Source of the DNA: Micromonospora parva
GTDB taxonomy: Bacteria; Actinomycetota; Actinomycetes; Mycobacteriales; Micromonosporaceae
Length of the DNA stretch: 64,000 nt
Assembly (NCBI RefSeq): GCF_000718515.1
Contig: NZ_JNZS01000010.1
Span: forward strand, 186,001 to 250,000
Reading direction: 5' to 3'
The stretch's first letter is position 1. Every line of letters begins with the position of its first letter. Below are positions 15,278 through 24,583 of this stretch, piece by piece. Made by a program: the position numbers and the translations under genes. The notes under the pieces were generated by a model. The model was given only the letters and a program-made list of their open reading frames with translations, did not search any database and was not told the DNA's origin.

Positions 15278-17952
15278 CGCGTCGGTCCATACGGGATGAT
15301 CACCTGTCCGGTGCGGTGGACCGCCCGGTCGAAGAAGAGGCCCCGCCACGGGCGGGGATACCAGTCCGGGCCGCCGGTGCCCGGGTAGAGCGAGGAACCC
15401 AGCTCCCCGCCGTGCGCGTCCAGGGCCACCCACGCGCCGATCTGGTCCGTGCGGGCGGCCGGCCCACCCAGGTCGGCGCGCATCCGGGCGACACCCCGCC
15501 ACCAGGCCAGCACGTGCGTGCGCCGCTCCGGCCCGTCGTGCAGGATCCGGCGCAGCTGCTCCAGACCGGTCCGCCGACCCGCCCGGACGGCCAGCGCGCC
15601 CGCTGCCGCGTCGACTGCGAACAACAGCAGGTAGTGCGGGCTCCCCGGGCCGCCGCTGAGCCCGTCGGCCGTCTCGGCCATCAGCTCGCCGACGGTCTCC
15701 TCGTCGTACCAGGCGGCGTCGTCGGCCAGGTCGTCGTAGAGGGCGCGGGCGACCGGGTCGGCGTCCGCGTCGAGGCAGGCGATGGAGAACCGGGCGGTGC
15801 CCGGCGGGTGCTGGCGGGCCAGCGACCGGGCCGCCGCGTCCAGCACCGCGCACGCCTCGTCGACCCGGGTGCCGAGCACCGCGAGGTTGCGGCCCGGGGC
15901 GCGCGGCAGCCGCAGCGCCGCCGAGCGGGACTGCACGTCGATGATCTCGCCGAGCAGCGCCACCGGGTTACGCGGCGCGCTGCCGTCCGGCGGCGCGGCC
16001 AGCGCCCGGAAGTCCGGGGCGTCGGTCAGCCGGGGGATCGCGTCGCCGTCGAAGAGCCGGGCGGGCGCCGCGTCGGGGGCGCGCATCCGCCACAGCCGGT
16101 GCTGCAACCCGCTCCAGGTCTCCCAGTCGCTGGCCGACGGGATGCGGGCGACCTCGTTGCCCTCCACCATGCCCGACTCCGCGTTGACCACCGCGTGCCA
16201 ACGCGGCAGGGACTGCGCGGCGTCGTTGCGCTCGGCCAGGATCCGCAACGCCTTGGGCAGCGCGATCCGCAACGTGAACTGGGCGACCAGCGCCGGACGG
16301 CCCCACAGCGCCTCGATGCCCCGCACGTCCTGCGAGGCGAGCACCAGGTGGATGCCCTGGGACCGGCCGCGGCGAGCCAGGTCCTCCAACAGGTCGGCCG
16401 CCTCCCGGGCGACCACGTCCCGGCCGGCCAGCAGCATCTGGAACTCGTCGACGACGGCGACGATCCGGGGCCAGTGCCCGGTCGGGTCGACCGCGCGCAG
16501 CTCGGCCAGCTTGGTCACCTCGTGCTTCTTGGCCGCGTCGGCGCGTCGGCGCAACTCCTCGGCGAGGAAGCGCAGCAGCGCCAGCCCGAACTCCCGGTCG
16601 GTGTTGACGTTGATGCCGACCAGGCGCATGTGCGGCAACCAGCTCGGGTCGCGCCGGCCCTGCGCGAACCGCGCGAAGGAGACCCCCTCCTTGAAATCCA
16701 GCAGGTAGAACTCCAGCTCGGCGGGGGAGTAGCGGGCCGCCAGGGCGCCGATCCAGGCGAAGATCAGGTTGGTCTTGCCGGTGCCGGACGGCCCACCGAT
16801 CAGCGCGTGCGGTGGATAGTCGCCCAGCGTCACCCGCACCGGCCGGCCGTGCGGGCCCTCACCGATCGGCGCGGTCAACCCGTCGGCGGAGTCCTCCCGC
16901 CACATCAGCTCGGGCGGGGGCAGCAGGTCGGTGAAGGGGGTCGGCGGCGGGCCCGCGTTCACCCGGGCGGCCACGTCCCGGCAGGTCTCGGTGACCAGCG
17001 TCGCCGGTGGCGGAGGGTCCAGCCGGACCGGCAGCCCGGCCGAACCGCCGATCCGCGCGCCGGACGCTTCGGCCACCACCCGGGTCACCGTCGGGTCCTC
17101 CGGCAACGGCGCACCGTGCACCACCAGGTGTACGCCGCAGGCGGCGCCGGCACGCACCACCCGGTCCAGTTGCCCGCGCTCGTGCCGGTTCAGCTCCTCC
17201 CCGCCGAGCAGCACCGCCACCCGCCACGGTTCGGGTCGTCGGCCGGTCGCCGCCGCCAGTTCGCGCAGCGACGCGTACTCCCCGGCGAGGACCGTCTCGT
17301 TGATCCGGCGGATCTGCTCCACCAGGTCGTCCAGCAGCGGACCCAACCCGCCCGGGCCGACGAAGGTGAGCAGCCCCGCCGTGCCCAACGGGGCGAACCC
17401 GGCCAGACCACCGCCGAGCTGGTCCGGGTCGTACCCGATCAGTCGTACCGCCCCGGGGTCGGCGCGGCCGACGGCCCGCAGCAGCAACGCGGCCACCACC
17501 GCGTCGCAGCCGGCGCGGTCGTTTCCGGAGAGGTGGACGTGCCCGGCGTCGAGCAGCGGCACCAGCGCGGGCACCGGGTCGACGCCGTCGATCCCGACCG
17601 TGCCGACCCGCAGCGCGCCGGGCGGCTCGGCCCGGCGGGCGGGCGTCGGCGCCCACCCGGCCCAGTCGGCCCCCGCGCAGCCGGGGGCCTCCTGCCGGGC
17701 CGCGTCGGCGGCCCGCCGGGCCAGCTCCGCGATCCGGGCCGAGTAGCGGGCGTCGATCTCGGCGATGCGGCGGTCGCGTTGGGCGCCCACCCGCTGCGGT
17801 ACGGCGGCGGCCGCCCGCTGGACCCGGGCCAGTCGTTCCCGGCCGGCGGTCAGCTCGGCCTGGGCGGCGGACAGCCGGGTACGGGTGGCGCCGAGCGCCT
17901 CGGCGAGGATGTCCCGGACCCGGCTGGCCAGCTGACCGCGCCGGTCAGCCAT
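15274..17952 (-). CDS. Soluble FtsK/SpoIIIE-type ATPase
   Basis: An 892-residue protein. Residues 1-90 form a coiled coil; about 110-350 is a cassette-specific region (VHLSGNDRAGCDAVVAALLL); the FtsK motor lies at about 370-620 with Walker A GGPSGTGKTN near residue 388 and Walker B RIVAVVDEFQMLL near 498. It has no N-terminal membrane helices and no DNA-reading gamma domain, unlike the chromosome translocase FtsK. It sits in a four-gene run with 4- and 8-bp overlaps. It may pump protein, as in type VII systems, or DNA. The ATG overlaps the upstream stop (ATGGCTGA). Confidence 0.85.
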   Translation of the reverse strand: MADRRGQLASRVRDILAEALGATRTRLSAAQAELTAGRERLARVQRAAAAVPQRVGAQRDRRIAEIDARYSARIAELARRAADAARQEAPGCAGADWAGWAPTPARRAEPPGALRVGTVGIDGVDPVPALVPLLDAGHVHLSGNDRAGCDAVVAALLLRAVGRADPGAVRLIGYDPDQLGGGLAGFAPLGTAGLLTFVGPGGLGPLLDDLVEQIRRINETVLAGEYASLRELAAATGRRPEPWRVAVLLGGEELNRHERGQLDRVVRAGAACGVHLVVHGAPLPEDPTVTRVVAEASGARIGGSAGLPVRLDPPPPATLVTETCRDVAARVNAGPPPTPFTDLLPPPELMWREDSADGLTAPIGEGPHGRPVRVTLGDYPPHALIGGPSGTGKTNLIFAWIGALAARYSPAELEFYLLDFKEGVSFARFAQGRRDPSWLPHMRLVGINVNTDREFGLALLRFLAEELRRRADAAKKHEVTKLAELRAVDPTGHWPRIVAVVDEFQMLLAGRDVVAREAADLLEDLARRGRSQGIHLVLASQDVRGIEALWGRPALVAQFTLRIALPKALRILAERNDAAQSLPRWHAVVNAESGMVEGNEVARIPSASDWETWSGLQHRLWRMRAPDAAPARLFDGDAIPRLTDAPDFRALAAPPDGSAPRNPVALLGEIIDVQSRSAALRLPRAPGRNLAVLGTRVDEACAVLDAAARSLARQHPPGTARFSIACLDADADPVARALYDDLADDAAWYDEETVGELMAETADGLSGGPGSPHYLLLFAVDAAAGALAVRAGRRTGLEQLRRILHDGPERRTHVLAWWRGVARMRADLGGPAARTDQIGAWVALDAHGGELGSSLYPGTGGPDWYPRPWRGLFFDRAVHRTGQVIIPYGPTR

Positions 17953-19081
17953 CAGAGCCCCGACGCGTCGGCGCGTCCCGCCACGGGCTGCCCGAGCGCG
18001 GGGGTGGCCCGCCGGGGCGCGGCGACAGCCCGTCCGGGCGCGGCGGCAGGCCACCGGAGCGCTGCGCGGCGGGCGTGCCCGGCCGCTGCACCGCACCGCC
18101 GGGGCGGGGAACCCCGACCGCTGGCCGTCCGGTCCCACCCGGTCGCTGCGCGCCCGCCGGTTGCCCGGTGCGCGCCGGCTGCCCCGCGTCGCCTCGCGGA
18201 CCCGCGCCCGCCGGTTCTCTCGCGCCGCCGGCTTCTCTCGCGCCGCCGACCGGCAGGTCCCGCCCGAGGCGGGCGAGCAGCAGCCCGGTCGCCACCCCGG
18301 CGGTCACCGCGGAGTCGGCGGCGTGCGGTGGCTCCCCTGAGGAGCGCGGCGGCGGCATCCGGCACACCCGGGTCAGCAGCGTCTCCAGCACCGGCGCCGG
18401 CAGCCCGGGCAGCAGGTCACGGACGCGCCCGTCCAACTCGCCGCGCAGCCGACCGAGGTCGCTGGCGCGGGGTGGGTGACCGAGCAGCTCACCGGCCAGC
18501 TCGCGCAGCAGCGGTGGCGCCAGCGCCGCCATGCCCAGCCCCACGTCGGCGGAGGCCCGGCGCAGCTCCGTGCGGAGCCGGTCCCGGTCGCCGGAGCGGA
18601 CCCCACCCGCCACCCGGCGCAGCAACTCCTGGGAGTCGCCCACCCGCTCGTCGGGTTCGTCGTCGGTGCCCTCGCGCCCGCCGGTCAGCTCGGCCACCCG
18701 CACCGACCACCAGCGGCGCATCCGCACCTGCTCGGCCGGCTCCGGTGCCACGGCGGTCGGCCCGGCGGCCGGTGGCGTGTCGTGTCGGGGAGCGCGTTGC
18801 TCGGGTCGGGGGGCCGGGCCGCCGTCCGCGCCGAGCCCGATCGCCGTCAGGTAGGCCGACAGCTGCTCCTGCGCCACCCGCAGCGCGTAGCCGGCGCTCT
18901 CGGCGTGCTCGGTGGCGGCGGACAGCTCGGGCACCCCCATCGGGTTGGCCGACTCCTGTCGTACCCAGCGCAGCCGCTCCGCGGCCAGGCCGAACTTCTC
19001 CAGCGCCTGCCCGAGCAGGGCGTGCGGGAACTCCTCGGTGGCGGCACGGACCTGCCCGCCGACATCCTCGATGATGGACAT
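17945..19081 (-). CDS. Pro/Gly-rich hypothetical protein of the FtsK cassette
   Basis: A 378-residue protein. The N-terminus (1-85) is helical (ALLGQALEKFGLAAERLRWV), the middle (about 115-265) is helical and ordered (LLRELAGELLGHPPRASDLG), and the last 100 residues are a low-complexity Pro/Gly/Arg tail (RPGGTGRPAVGVPRPGG). No known domain is recognised. Tight overlap with the FtsK gene and a 6-bp gap to the helical gene upstream place it in one operon. Confidence 0.65.
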   Translation of the reverse strand: MSIIEDVGGQVRAATEEFPHALLGQALEKFGLAAERLRWVRQESANPMGVPELSAATEHAESAGYALRVAQEQLSAYLTAIGLGADGGPAPRPEQRAPRHDTPPAAGPTAVAPEPAEQVRMRRWWSVRVAELTGGREGTDDEPDERVGDSQELLRRVAGGVRSGDRDRLRTELRRASADVGLGMAALAPPLLRELAGELLGHPPRASDLGRLRGELDGRVRDLLPGLPAPVLETLLTRVCRMPPPRSSGEPPHAADSAVTAGVATGLLLARLGRDLPVGGAREAGGAREPAGAGPRGDAGQPARTGQPAGAQRPGGTGRPAVGVPRPGGAVQRPGTPAAQRSGGLPPRPDGLSPRPGGPPPRSGSPWRDAPTRRGSDG

Positions 19082-19087
19082 GACGGC

Positions 19088-19348
19088 CTACAGGGTGGAG
19101 ACGTAGAGCTGCGCCTGCTCCACCGCGACAAGTGTCGCGGCGAGACACTCCTCCAGCTCCTGGCTGGCCTGGGTCAGCGAGGCCTGGGCCGCCTCGACGG
19201 TCTCGTGCCCGCTGCCCTCCAGCGCCCCGGCCAGGGTCTGCTGGGCCTCGGACAGTTTCTCGCCGGCCGCCTGCACGGCTGTCTGTCCGTCTCCGATCTG
19301 TTGGAGGGCGACATCGATGGCAGCCTTCAGCTCGGCGACGCTCGCCAC
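19088..19348 (-). CDS. Small helical WXG100-sized protein of the FtsK cassette
   Basis: An 86-residue, almost entirely helical protein (VASVAELKAAIDVALQQIGD at the start, then two long amphipathic helices). The size and helical-hairpin pattern resemble WXG100 proteins, but there is no WxG turn; the midpoint reads LEGSGHETVEAA. Its linkage to an FtsK-type ATPase supports a type VII-like relation. The GTG is chosen because AGGAGG lies 7 nt upstream. It heads the operon. Confidence 0.7.
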   Translation of the reverse strand: MASVAELKAAIDVALQQIGDGQTAVQAAGEKLSEAQQTLAGALEGSGHETVEAAQASLTQASQELEECLAATLVAVEQAQLYVSTL

Positions 19349-19500
19349 GGCGAAACCTCCTGGGGGCGGGGAGATCTCCATTAGAGCCTATCGGCGGTCG
19401 GGAAAGAACATCCGCCCTGTCGGTGTTCCTGCCCGCCTGTCCGGAAGGCCCTCGGAAGTGCCGGGAGTCCGATCTGTGGGAGTCCCAGTGCGAGAATTTC

Positions 19501-19893
19501 TCAGTTGCTGGTCGGGTTCTCGCGAAGCCAGCGCGGCCCGTACACCTCCGCGCCCAGCGCCGTCACCCGCCCGCGCAACTCCCGGTCGGCGGTGACCACC
19601 AGCCGACGACGCCGCGGCTCCGCCTCCACCAGCTCGACCACCGTGTCGTCGCCGGAGCCGGCCGCGGAGACCACCCGTACGCCCTCGGTGCCCGGCACGT
19701 CCCGCGCGGCCCCCTCGACCACCAGGACCACCTCCACCGGGGCGGGCAGCCGGGCCGGTAACCCGACGGTCGCCACCGGGGCGAGCGAGTCGCGCAAGCG
19801 GGCCGCGGCACCGGCACGGTCACGCCACCACCCGTTCGGGCGGGAGCCGACCACGTTGGCGCCATCCACGATCAGCAGCGGGGTCTCATCCAT
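19501..19893 (-). CDS. NYN/PIN-like nuclease domain protein
   Basis: A 130-residue protein with the acidic residues of the NYN (YacP-like) nuclease fold: LLIVDGANVVGSRPNGWW near residues 5-22, GSGDDTVVELVEAEP near 79-93 and LVVTADRELRGRVTALGAEV near 97-116. It probably cleaves RNA in a metal-dependent way. No antitoxin-like neighbour is present. CAGGCT lies 6 nt before the ATG with no ribosome binding site. The 119-bp gap to the FtsK cassette shows no gene. Confidence 0.78.
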   Translation of the reverse strand: MDETPLLIVDGANVVGSRPNGWWRDRAGAAARLRDSLAPVATVGLPARLPAPVEVVLVVEGAARDVPGTEGVRVVSAAGSGDDTVVELVEAEPRRRRLVVTADRELRGRVTALGAEVYGPRWLRENPTSN

Positions 19894-20033
19894 CCCGCCA
19901 GCCTGCCACCACCGTGCGGCAGTGGCCCGACGCCACTCCCGGAATGCCGGTGCACCGTCACCTGCGGCGTTTGTCGGGGCGCGCGCCGGGTAGCCCCTGC
20001 CGACCGTGCCGAGCCCTACCGCGGAGGACAGAC

Positions 20034-22592
20034 ATGATGGGACCCGGTGACATCGGCTCCGACCCGTGGGACGAATTCCTGGCCAGGTACTTCGGCCGGG
20101 GCGAGGGAGGGCGCCGACCGCCGCACCGGGTCGACATCACCCGACTGATGACGGCCGACGCCCGGGAGATGCTGGCCGACGCCGCCCGGCGGGCCGCGCA
20201 ACGGCACAGCAGCGACCTGGACACCGACCACCTGCTCTGGGCGGCGCTGCAACGCGAACCGCTGCGCGACCTGGTACGCCGGGCCGGGGCCGACCCGGAC
20301 ACCCTGCTCAACGCCCTCGGCGGAAAGGGTGACGGCGCGCCGCGCGGGGAGGTGCCGCCCAACCTGTCGTTGACCCCGGCCGCCAAGCGGGCGCTGCTCG
20401 ACGCCCACCAGCTGTCCCGGGCGATGGGCGCCAACTACATCGGCCCGGAGCACATCCTGATGGCGCTGCCGCTCAACCCGGAGTCACCCGCCGGGCGGAT
20501 GCTGGCCGCCGGCCGGATCCAACCCGAGTCGTTGCAGGCCGCCAACGCCGAGCGCGGGCCGATGGCCGGGCCGAAGCCGGACCGCGGCACCCCCACCCTG
20601 GACCAGTACGGGCAGGACCTCACCGACCTGGCCCGCAACGACCAGATCGACCCGGTGATCGGGCGCGCCGACGAGATCGAGCAGGCGGTGGAGATCCTGT
20701 CCCGGCGTACCAAGAACAACCCGGTGCTGATCGGCGAGGCCGGCGTCGGCAAGACCGCCATCGTCGAGGGGCTGGCCGAACGGATCTGCGACGGCGACGT
20801 ACCGCAGACCCTGCTCGGCAAGCGGGTCGTCCAACTCGACCTGGCCGGCCTGGTCGCCGGCACCCGCTACCGGGGCGACTTCGAGGAGCGGCTGAAGAAG
20901 GTGATCGACGAGATCCGGGCGCACCGGGACGAGCTGATCATCTTCATGGACGAGATCCACACCCTGGTCGGTGCCGGCGGCGCCGGCAGCGAGGGCGGGA
21001 TGGACGCGTCCAACATGCTCAAACCCGCCCTCGCCCGCGGTGAGTTGCGGGTGATCGGCGCGACGACGCTGGACGAGTACCGCAAGAGCATCGAGAAGGA
21101 CGCCGCCCTGGCCCGACGCTTCCAGCCGGTGCTGGTGCCCGAGCCCAGCGTCGACGACACCATCGCCATCCTGCGGGGGCTGCGCGACCGGTACGAGGCC
21201 CACCACCAGGTGCGCTTCACCGACGAGGCGCTGGTCGCCGCCGCCGAGCTGTCCGACCGGTACGTCACCGACCGGTTCCTGCCGGACAAGGCGATCGACC
21301 TGATCGACCAGGCCGGCGCCCGGGTGCGGTTGCGCACCCGTACCCCCGCGTCCGACGTGCGGGAGCTGGAACAGGAGCTCGACGAGGTACGCCGGGACAA
21401 GGAACAGGCGGTCACCGACGAGCAGTACGAGCGGGCCTCCGCGCTGCGTGACCGGATCGCCGAGCTGGAACAGCAGATCCGCCAGGCCAACGGCGAGGAC
21501 GGGATGTCCTCCTCGCAGGTGCCCGAGGTGGGCCCGCAGGAGATCGCCGAGGTGGTCTCCCGGGCCACCGGCATCCCGGTCAGCCAGCTCACCGAGGAGG
21601 AACGCGACCGGCTGCTGCGCCTGGAGGGTCACCTGCACCAGAAGGTCGTCGGTCAGGACGACGCGGTCACCGCGGTCGCCGAGGCCGTCCGCCGCTCCCG
21701 GGCCGGGCTGGCCGACCCGGAGCGGCCGATGGGCAGTTTCCTGTTCCTCGGCCCGACCGGTGTCGGCAAGACCGAGTTGGCGCGGGCGCTGGCCGAGGCG
21801 TTGTTCGGCGAGGCGGACCGGATGGTCCGGGTGGACATGAGCGAGTTCCAGGAACGGCACACGGTCAGTCGGCTGGTCGGCGCGCCGCCCGGATACGTCG
21901 GCTACGAGGAGGCCGGCCAGCTCACCGAGGCGGTGCGTCGCCGCCCGTACGCGGTGGTGCTGCTCGACGAGATCGAGAAGGCCCACCCGGACGTGTTCAA
22001 CATCCTGCTCCAGGTGCTCGACGACGGGCGGCTCACCGACAGCCAGGGTCGCACCGTGAACTTCAAGAACACCGTACTGATCATGACGAGCAACCTCGGC
22101 TCCGAGCTGATCACCGGCGCCCAACGCTCGGTCGGCTTCGGCACCGGGGACGTGGGCAGCGAGCAGGAGAGCAACGAGCTGCGGGAGCGGCTCATGCGCC
22201 GGCTGCAGGAGAACTTCCGCCCGGAGTTCCTGAACCGCATCGACGAGGTCATCATCTTCCGCCGGCTGGAGGCCGAGCAGCTGCGCGACATCACCGCGCT
22301 GCTGCTGGAGGAGACCCGCCGCCGCATGCACGCCCAGGACCTCCAGGTGGAGTTCACCACCGCCGGCATCGACTGGCTCGCCGAGCACGGCTACCAGCCG
22401 GAGTTCGGCGCCCGCCCGCTGCGCCGGGTGATCCAGCGGGAGGTGGACAACCACCTGTCCCGGATGCTGCTGGAGTCGGCGATCTCGCCCGGGCAGAAGG
22501 TCACCGTGGACGTCCGCGACGGCGCGCTCACCTTCGACGTGACAGCGGGCGAGCGGGGGTACACCGCCGCCACGACCACCCACCCGCGATGA
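20034..22592 (+). CDS. ClpC-like ATP-dependent Clp unfoldase
   Basis: An 852-residue class I Hsp100. It has a Clp N domain (about 35-170), first AAA+ module with Walker [10 protein letters not shown] near 235-243, a UVR motif ([20 protein letters not shown] near 465-484) typical of ClpC, and a second AAA+ module with GPTGVGKTE near 573. The first 35 residues are atypical ([19 protein letters not shown]). It unfolds proteins for ClpP or acts as a disaggregase. GGAGG precedes the tandem ATGs. Many actinomycetes carry such an extra ClpC-like gene besides clpC1. Two small genes overlap downstream. Confidence 0.9.
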   Translation: MMGPGDIGSDPWDEFLARYFGRGEGGRRPPHRVDITRLMTADAREMLADAARRAAQRHSSDLDTDHLLWAALQREPLRDLVRRAGADPDTLLNALGGKGDGAPRGEVPPNLSLTPAAKRALLDAHQLSRAMGANYIGPEHILMALPLNPESPAGRMLAAGRIQPESLQAANAERGPMAGPKPDRGTPTLDQYGQDLTDLARNDQIDPVIGRADEIEQAVEILSRRTKNNPVLIGEAGVGKTAIVEGLAERICDGDVPQTLLGKRVVQLDLAGLVAGTRYRGDFEERLKKVIDEIRAHRDELIIFMDEIHTLVGAGGAGSEGGMDASNMLKPALARGELRVIGATTLDEYRKSIEKDAALARRFQPVLVPEPSVDDTIAILRGLRDRYEAHHQVRFTDEALVAAAELSDRYVTDRFLPDKAIDLIDQAGARVRLRTRTPASDVRELEQELDEVRRDKEQAVTDEQYERASALRDRIAELEQQIRQANGEDGMSSSQVPEVGPQEIAEVVSRATGIPVSQLTEEERDRLLRLEGHLHQKVVGQDDAVTAVAEAVRRSRAGLADPERPMGSFLFLGPTGVGKTELARALAEALFGEADRMVRVDMSEFQERHTVSRLVGAPPGYVGYEEAGQLTEAVRRRPYAVVLLDEIEKAHPDVFNILLQVLDDGRLTDSQGRTVNFKNTVLIMTSNLGSELITGAQRSVGFGTGDVGSEQESNELRERLMRRLQENFRPEFLNRIDEVIIFRRLEAEQLRDITALLLEETRRRMHAQDLQVEFTTAGIDWLAEHGYQPEFGARPLRRVIQREVDNHLSRMLLESAISPGQKVTVDVRDGALTFDVTAGERGYTAATTTHPR

Positions 22593-22804
22593 GCGGGCCG
22601 GCGCGAAGGGACGACCACGAGGACCCGCACGAGCCCGCGGAGGCCGCGAAACCCCGGGACGAGGACGACGAGCATCCCGACCCGATCCTGGCGCCGCCCA
22701 CCGCCAATCCCCGCCGGACACGGGTGCCCGCGGAGGGCCTGCATCCGAAGACCGACCAGGACGACCCGGAGACGTCCGGGCCGCCACCCGAAGAGGAGAC
22801 CTGA
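22589..22804 (+). CDS. Small acidic disordered protein
   Basis: A 71-residue hydrophilic protein ([20 protein letters not shown] at the start), nearly half Asp, Glu, Pro and Ala, with no fold predicted by eye. ATGA overlap with the Clp gene and TGATG overlap with the next gene show translational coupling. It could be an adaptor or a dispensable linker gene; nothing recognisable. Confidence 0.6.
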   Translation: MSGPARRDDHEDPHEPAEAAKPRDEDDEHPDPILAPPTANPRRTRVPAEGLHPKTDQDDPETSGPPPEEET

Positions 22805-23154
22805 TGGTACGCGAAGCGCGGCTCGACCCCGAGGTGGAAGTGCTCTGGGAGGACTTCCACGCCGAGGTCAACGTCCCGTCGGAGCAGCTGCGGACCTGGC
22901 TGCTGACCCGGGGCTCGGGGGAGGACTCGTTCGGCCCGAACCCGAACCTCGACCTGCCCCAACCGGGCCGGGAGATCCTCAAGGTGCTCAACAAGCGCAA
23001 GGTGGACCTCACCCCGGAGGACATCGAGGTGATGCGGGAGGCGGTCGAGCGCATCCGCGAGCTGATGGACGCCAAGCCCTCGCGCGGCAACGCCGACGAC
23101 ACCTGGCGGCACTCCCTGCTCGACCTGGGGCACGACCCGCTCGTCGAACGCTGA
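22804..23154 (+). CDS. DUF3140 family protein
   Basis: A 116-residue protein with the DUF3140 pattern VEVLWEDFHAEVNVPSEQLRTWLL near residues 11-34, a Pro-rich turn and LTPEDIEVMREAVERIRELM near 68-87. DUF3140 proteins are small, cytoplasmic and uncharacterised. The start overlaps the preceding stop, so it is the third cistron of the Clp operon. A hairpin follows the stop. Confidence 0.8.
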   Translation: MVREARLDPEVEVLWEDFHAEVNVPSEQLRTWLLTRGSGEDSFGPNPNLDLPQPGREILKVLNKRKVDLTPEDIEVMREAVERIRELMDAKPSRGNADDTWRHSLLDLGHDPLVER

Positions 23155-23168
23155 ACGAAGCTCACCCA

Positions 23169-23204
23169 CGACGGTGCCGTCCCGAGCCGGGGACGGCACC
23201 GTCG
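23169..23204. terminator. Hairpin terminator after the Clp operon
   Basis: CGACGGTGCCGTCCC and GGGACGGCACCGTCG pair perfectly over 15 bp around a short loop, placed between the converging DUF3140 gene and the small minus-strand gene. Confidence 0.85.
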
Positions 23205-23212
23205 CGGTGGTG

Positions 23213-23458
23213 CTACTGACCCTTGTCGGACTCCAGGCTGCCGATGGTCAGGCCCGCCGCGTCGGCGGCGGCGTCCCGGTCACCGCGGGTCTGGTCCTCC
23301 CGGGTGAGCAGGTTCGCGTACTCGGTCACGTCGGCCGGGTCGGGCACCGTCGGCAGGCGGCGCAGGAACGCCTCCACCGCACGGGTGGCGGCGGTGTGCG
23401 CGGCAGCCGCCTGGCGCAGCAGTTCGCGGTCGTCGGCGGGCGGGTAGAGGTCGGTCAT
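23213..23458 (-). CDS. Small hypothetical helical protein
   Basis: An 81-residue protein starting MTDLYPPADDRELLRQAAAA, with helices to about residue 55 and a polar end. No domain recognised. TATCTG lies exactly 6 nt before the ATG with no ribosome binding site, as at many starts in this window, which supports it as a real gene. Confidence 0.6.
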   Translation of the reverse strand: MTDLYPPADDRELLRQAAAAHTAATRAVEAFLRRLPTVPDPADVTEYANLLTREDQTRGDRDAAADAAGLTIGSLESDKGQ

Positions 23459-23518
23459 GTCCGCCAGATACCCGGCCCACGGCGGTTCGCACCGCCAGCG
23501 GCCGGGAATACCGGCAGC

Positions 23519-24499
23519 TCAGCCCGGTCGGACCCCGGTGGGTTGCCGCACGCCGAACCCCGGGTTGCGCGGCAGCCAGGCCAGGTACGCCGGATGCGGC
23601 GCCAACGAGTCGACGTACGCCGCCTTCGCCGTCTCCAGCACCAGCTCCGCGCCCTGGGCGGCGGGGGAGTCCGGATGCCAGCCGAGCAGCAGCCGCCACC
23701 GCAGCGGCGTCCCGGCGAGTTGTCGGGTGACCAGGCCGCTCACCGGGCGGAATGTCGCCTGGCACAGGGCCACCGCCACGCCGGCCTCCACCAGGTCGAC
23801 GCAGCCGCGGATGTCGGTCTCGTACACCTTGCGGGGGGTGAAGCCGGCGCGGGCGCAGGCGGCGGCGAAGCAGTCGGCGAAGCAGCCGTCGCCCGGCGCG
23901 GCGACCCACTGCTCGTGGCGCAGGTCCGCCAGGCGTACCTCGTCCTGCGCCGCGAGGGGATGGGTCTCCGGCAGCAGCACCAGCACCGGGTCGACGGCCA
24001 CCTCCTGCCAGCTCAACCCGAACCCGGCCGACGGGCTGGCGTCGCCACACACGCCGGCCAGCGCGAAGTCCAGTCGACCGCCGGCCACCAGCTGCGCCAA
24101 CTCGTCGACCGACCAGGACGCGTACGTGGTGATCTGGGCCGGCGGCTGCTCGGCGGCCAACCGGTGCACCAGCCGGCCCAGGATCGGGCTGTTCACCCCG
24201 CCGAAGCGGTAGCACGGCGGCGCGTCGCCCGCCCCGGCCAGCCGGGCGGCCTCGTCCTGCAACCCCTTCATCGCCGGCAGCAGCACCCGGGCGCGGGCCA
24301 GCACCAACTCACCGAGCGCGGTGGGCCGGGCCCCACGCCGGTCCCGGTCGAACAGCGGGCCGCCCAGCGTCCGCTCGATGCGTTGAAGCTGGGCGGTGAG
24401 CGCTGGCTGGGCCAGGCCGAGCGCCGACGCCGCCTTCGTCACACTTCCCGTCTCCGCGATCGCGCAGACCACCCGCAGGTGACGCAGCTCCAGGTTCAT
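23519..24499 (-). CDS. LysR family transcriptional regulator
   Basis: A 326-residue LysR protein: winged helix at residues 1-60 (LRHLRVVCAIAETGSVTKAA, LAQPALTAQLQRIERTLGG) and a two-lobed co-inducer domain from about 90. TACCGT is 6 nt before the ATG, so the message is probably leaderless. The 84-bp gap to the hemerythrin gene contains an AT-rich AATGAATGCATT that could be an operator. Because the hemerythrin gene runs in the same direction upstream of it, the usual divergent target is absent and the target is unknown. Confidence 0.88.
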   Translation of the reverse strand: MNLELRHLRVVCAIAETGSVTKAASALGLAQPALTAQLQRIERTLGGPLFDRDRRGARPTALGELVLARARVLLPAMKGLQDEAARLAGAGDAPPCYRFGGVNSPILGRLVHRLAAEQPPAQITTYASWSVDELAQLVAGGRLDFALAGVCGDASPSAGFGLSWQEVAVDPVLVLLPETHPLAAQDEVRLADLRHEQWVAAPGDGCFADCFAAACARAGFTPRKVYETDIRGCVDLVEAGVAVALCQATFRPVSGLVTRQLAGTPLRWRLLLGWHPDSPAAQGAELVLETAKAAYVDSLAPHPAYLAWLPRNPGFGVRQPTGVRPG

Positions 24500-24583
24500 A
24501 GGGTGACGGTAGGACTACGGGGTCTGCTGGCGGAATAGCCCGAGCGGATCGGTGATAATGAATGCATTGCCGGTGGTCGCCGA

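Noticed and set aside
15316..19074. A 1252-codon open frame on the plus strand opposite the FtsK cassette
   Set aside because: It is low-complexity Arg/Gly/Pro/Val sequence lying antisense to genes with clear motifs; long antisense frames are expected at this GC content.
20484..23165. An 893-codon minus-strand frame opposite the ClpC-like gene
   Set aside because: Antisense shadow of a well-conserved gene; no domain and biased composition.
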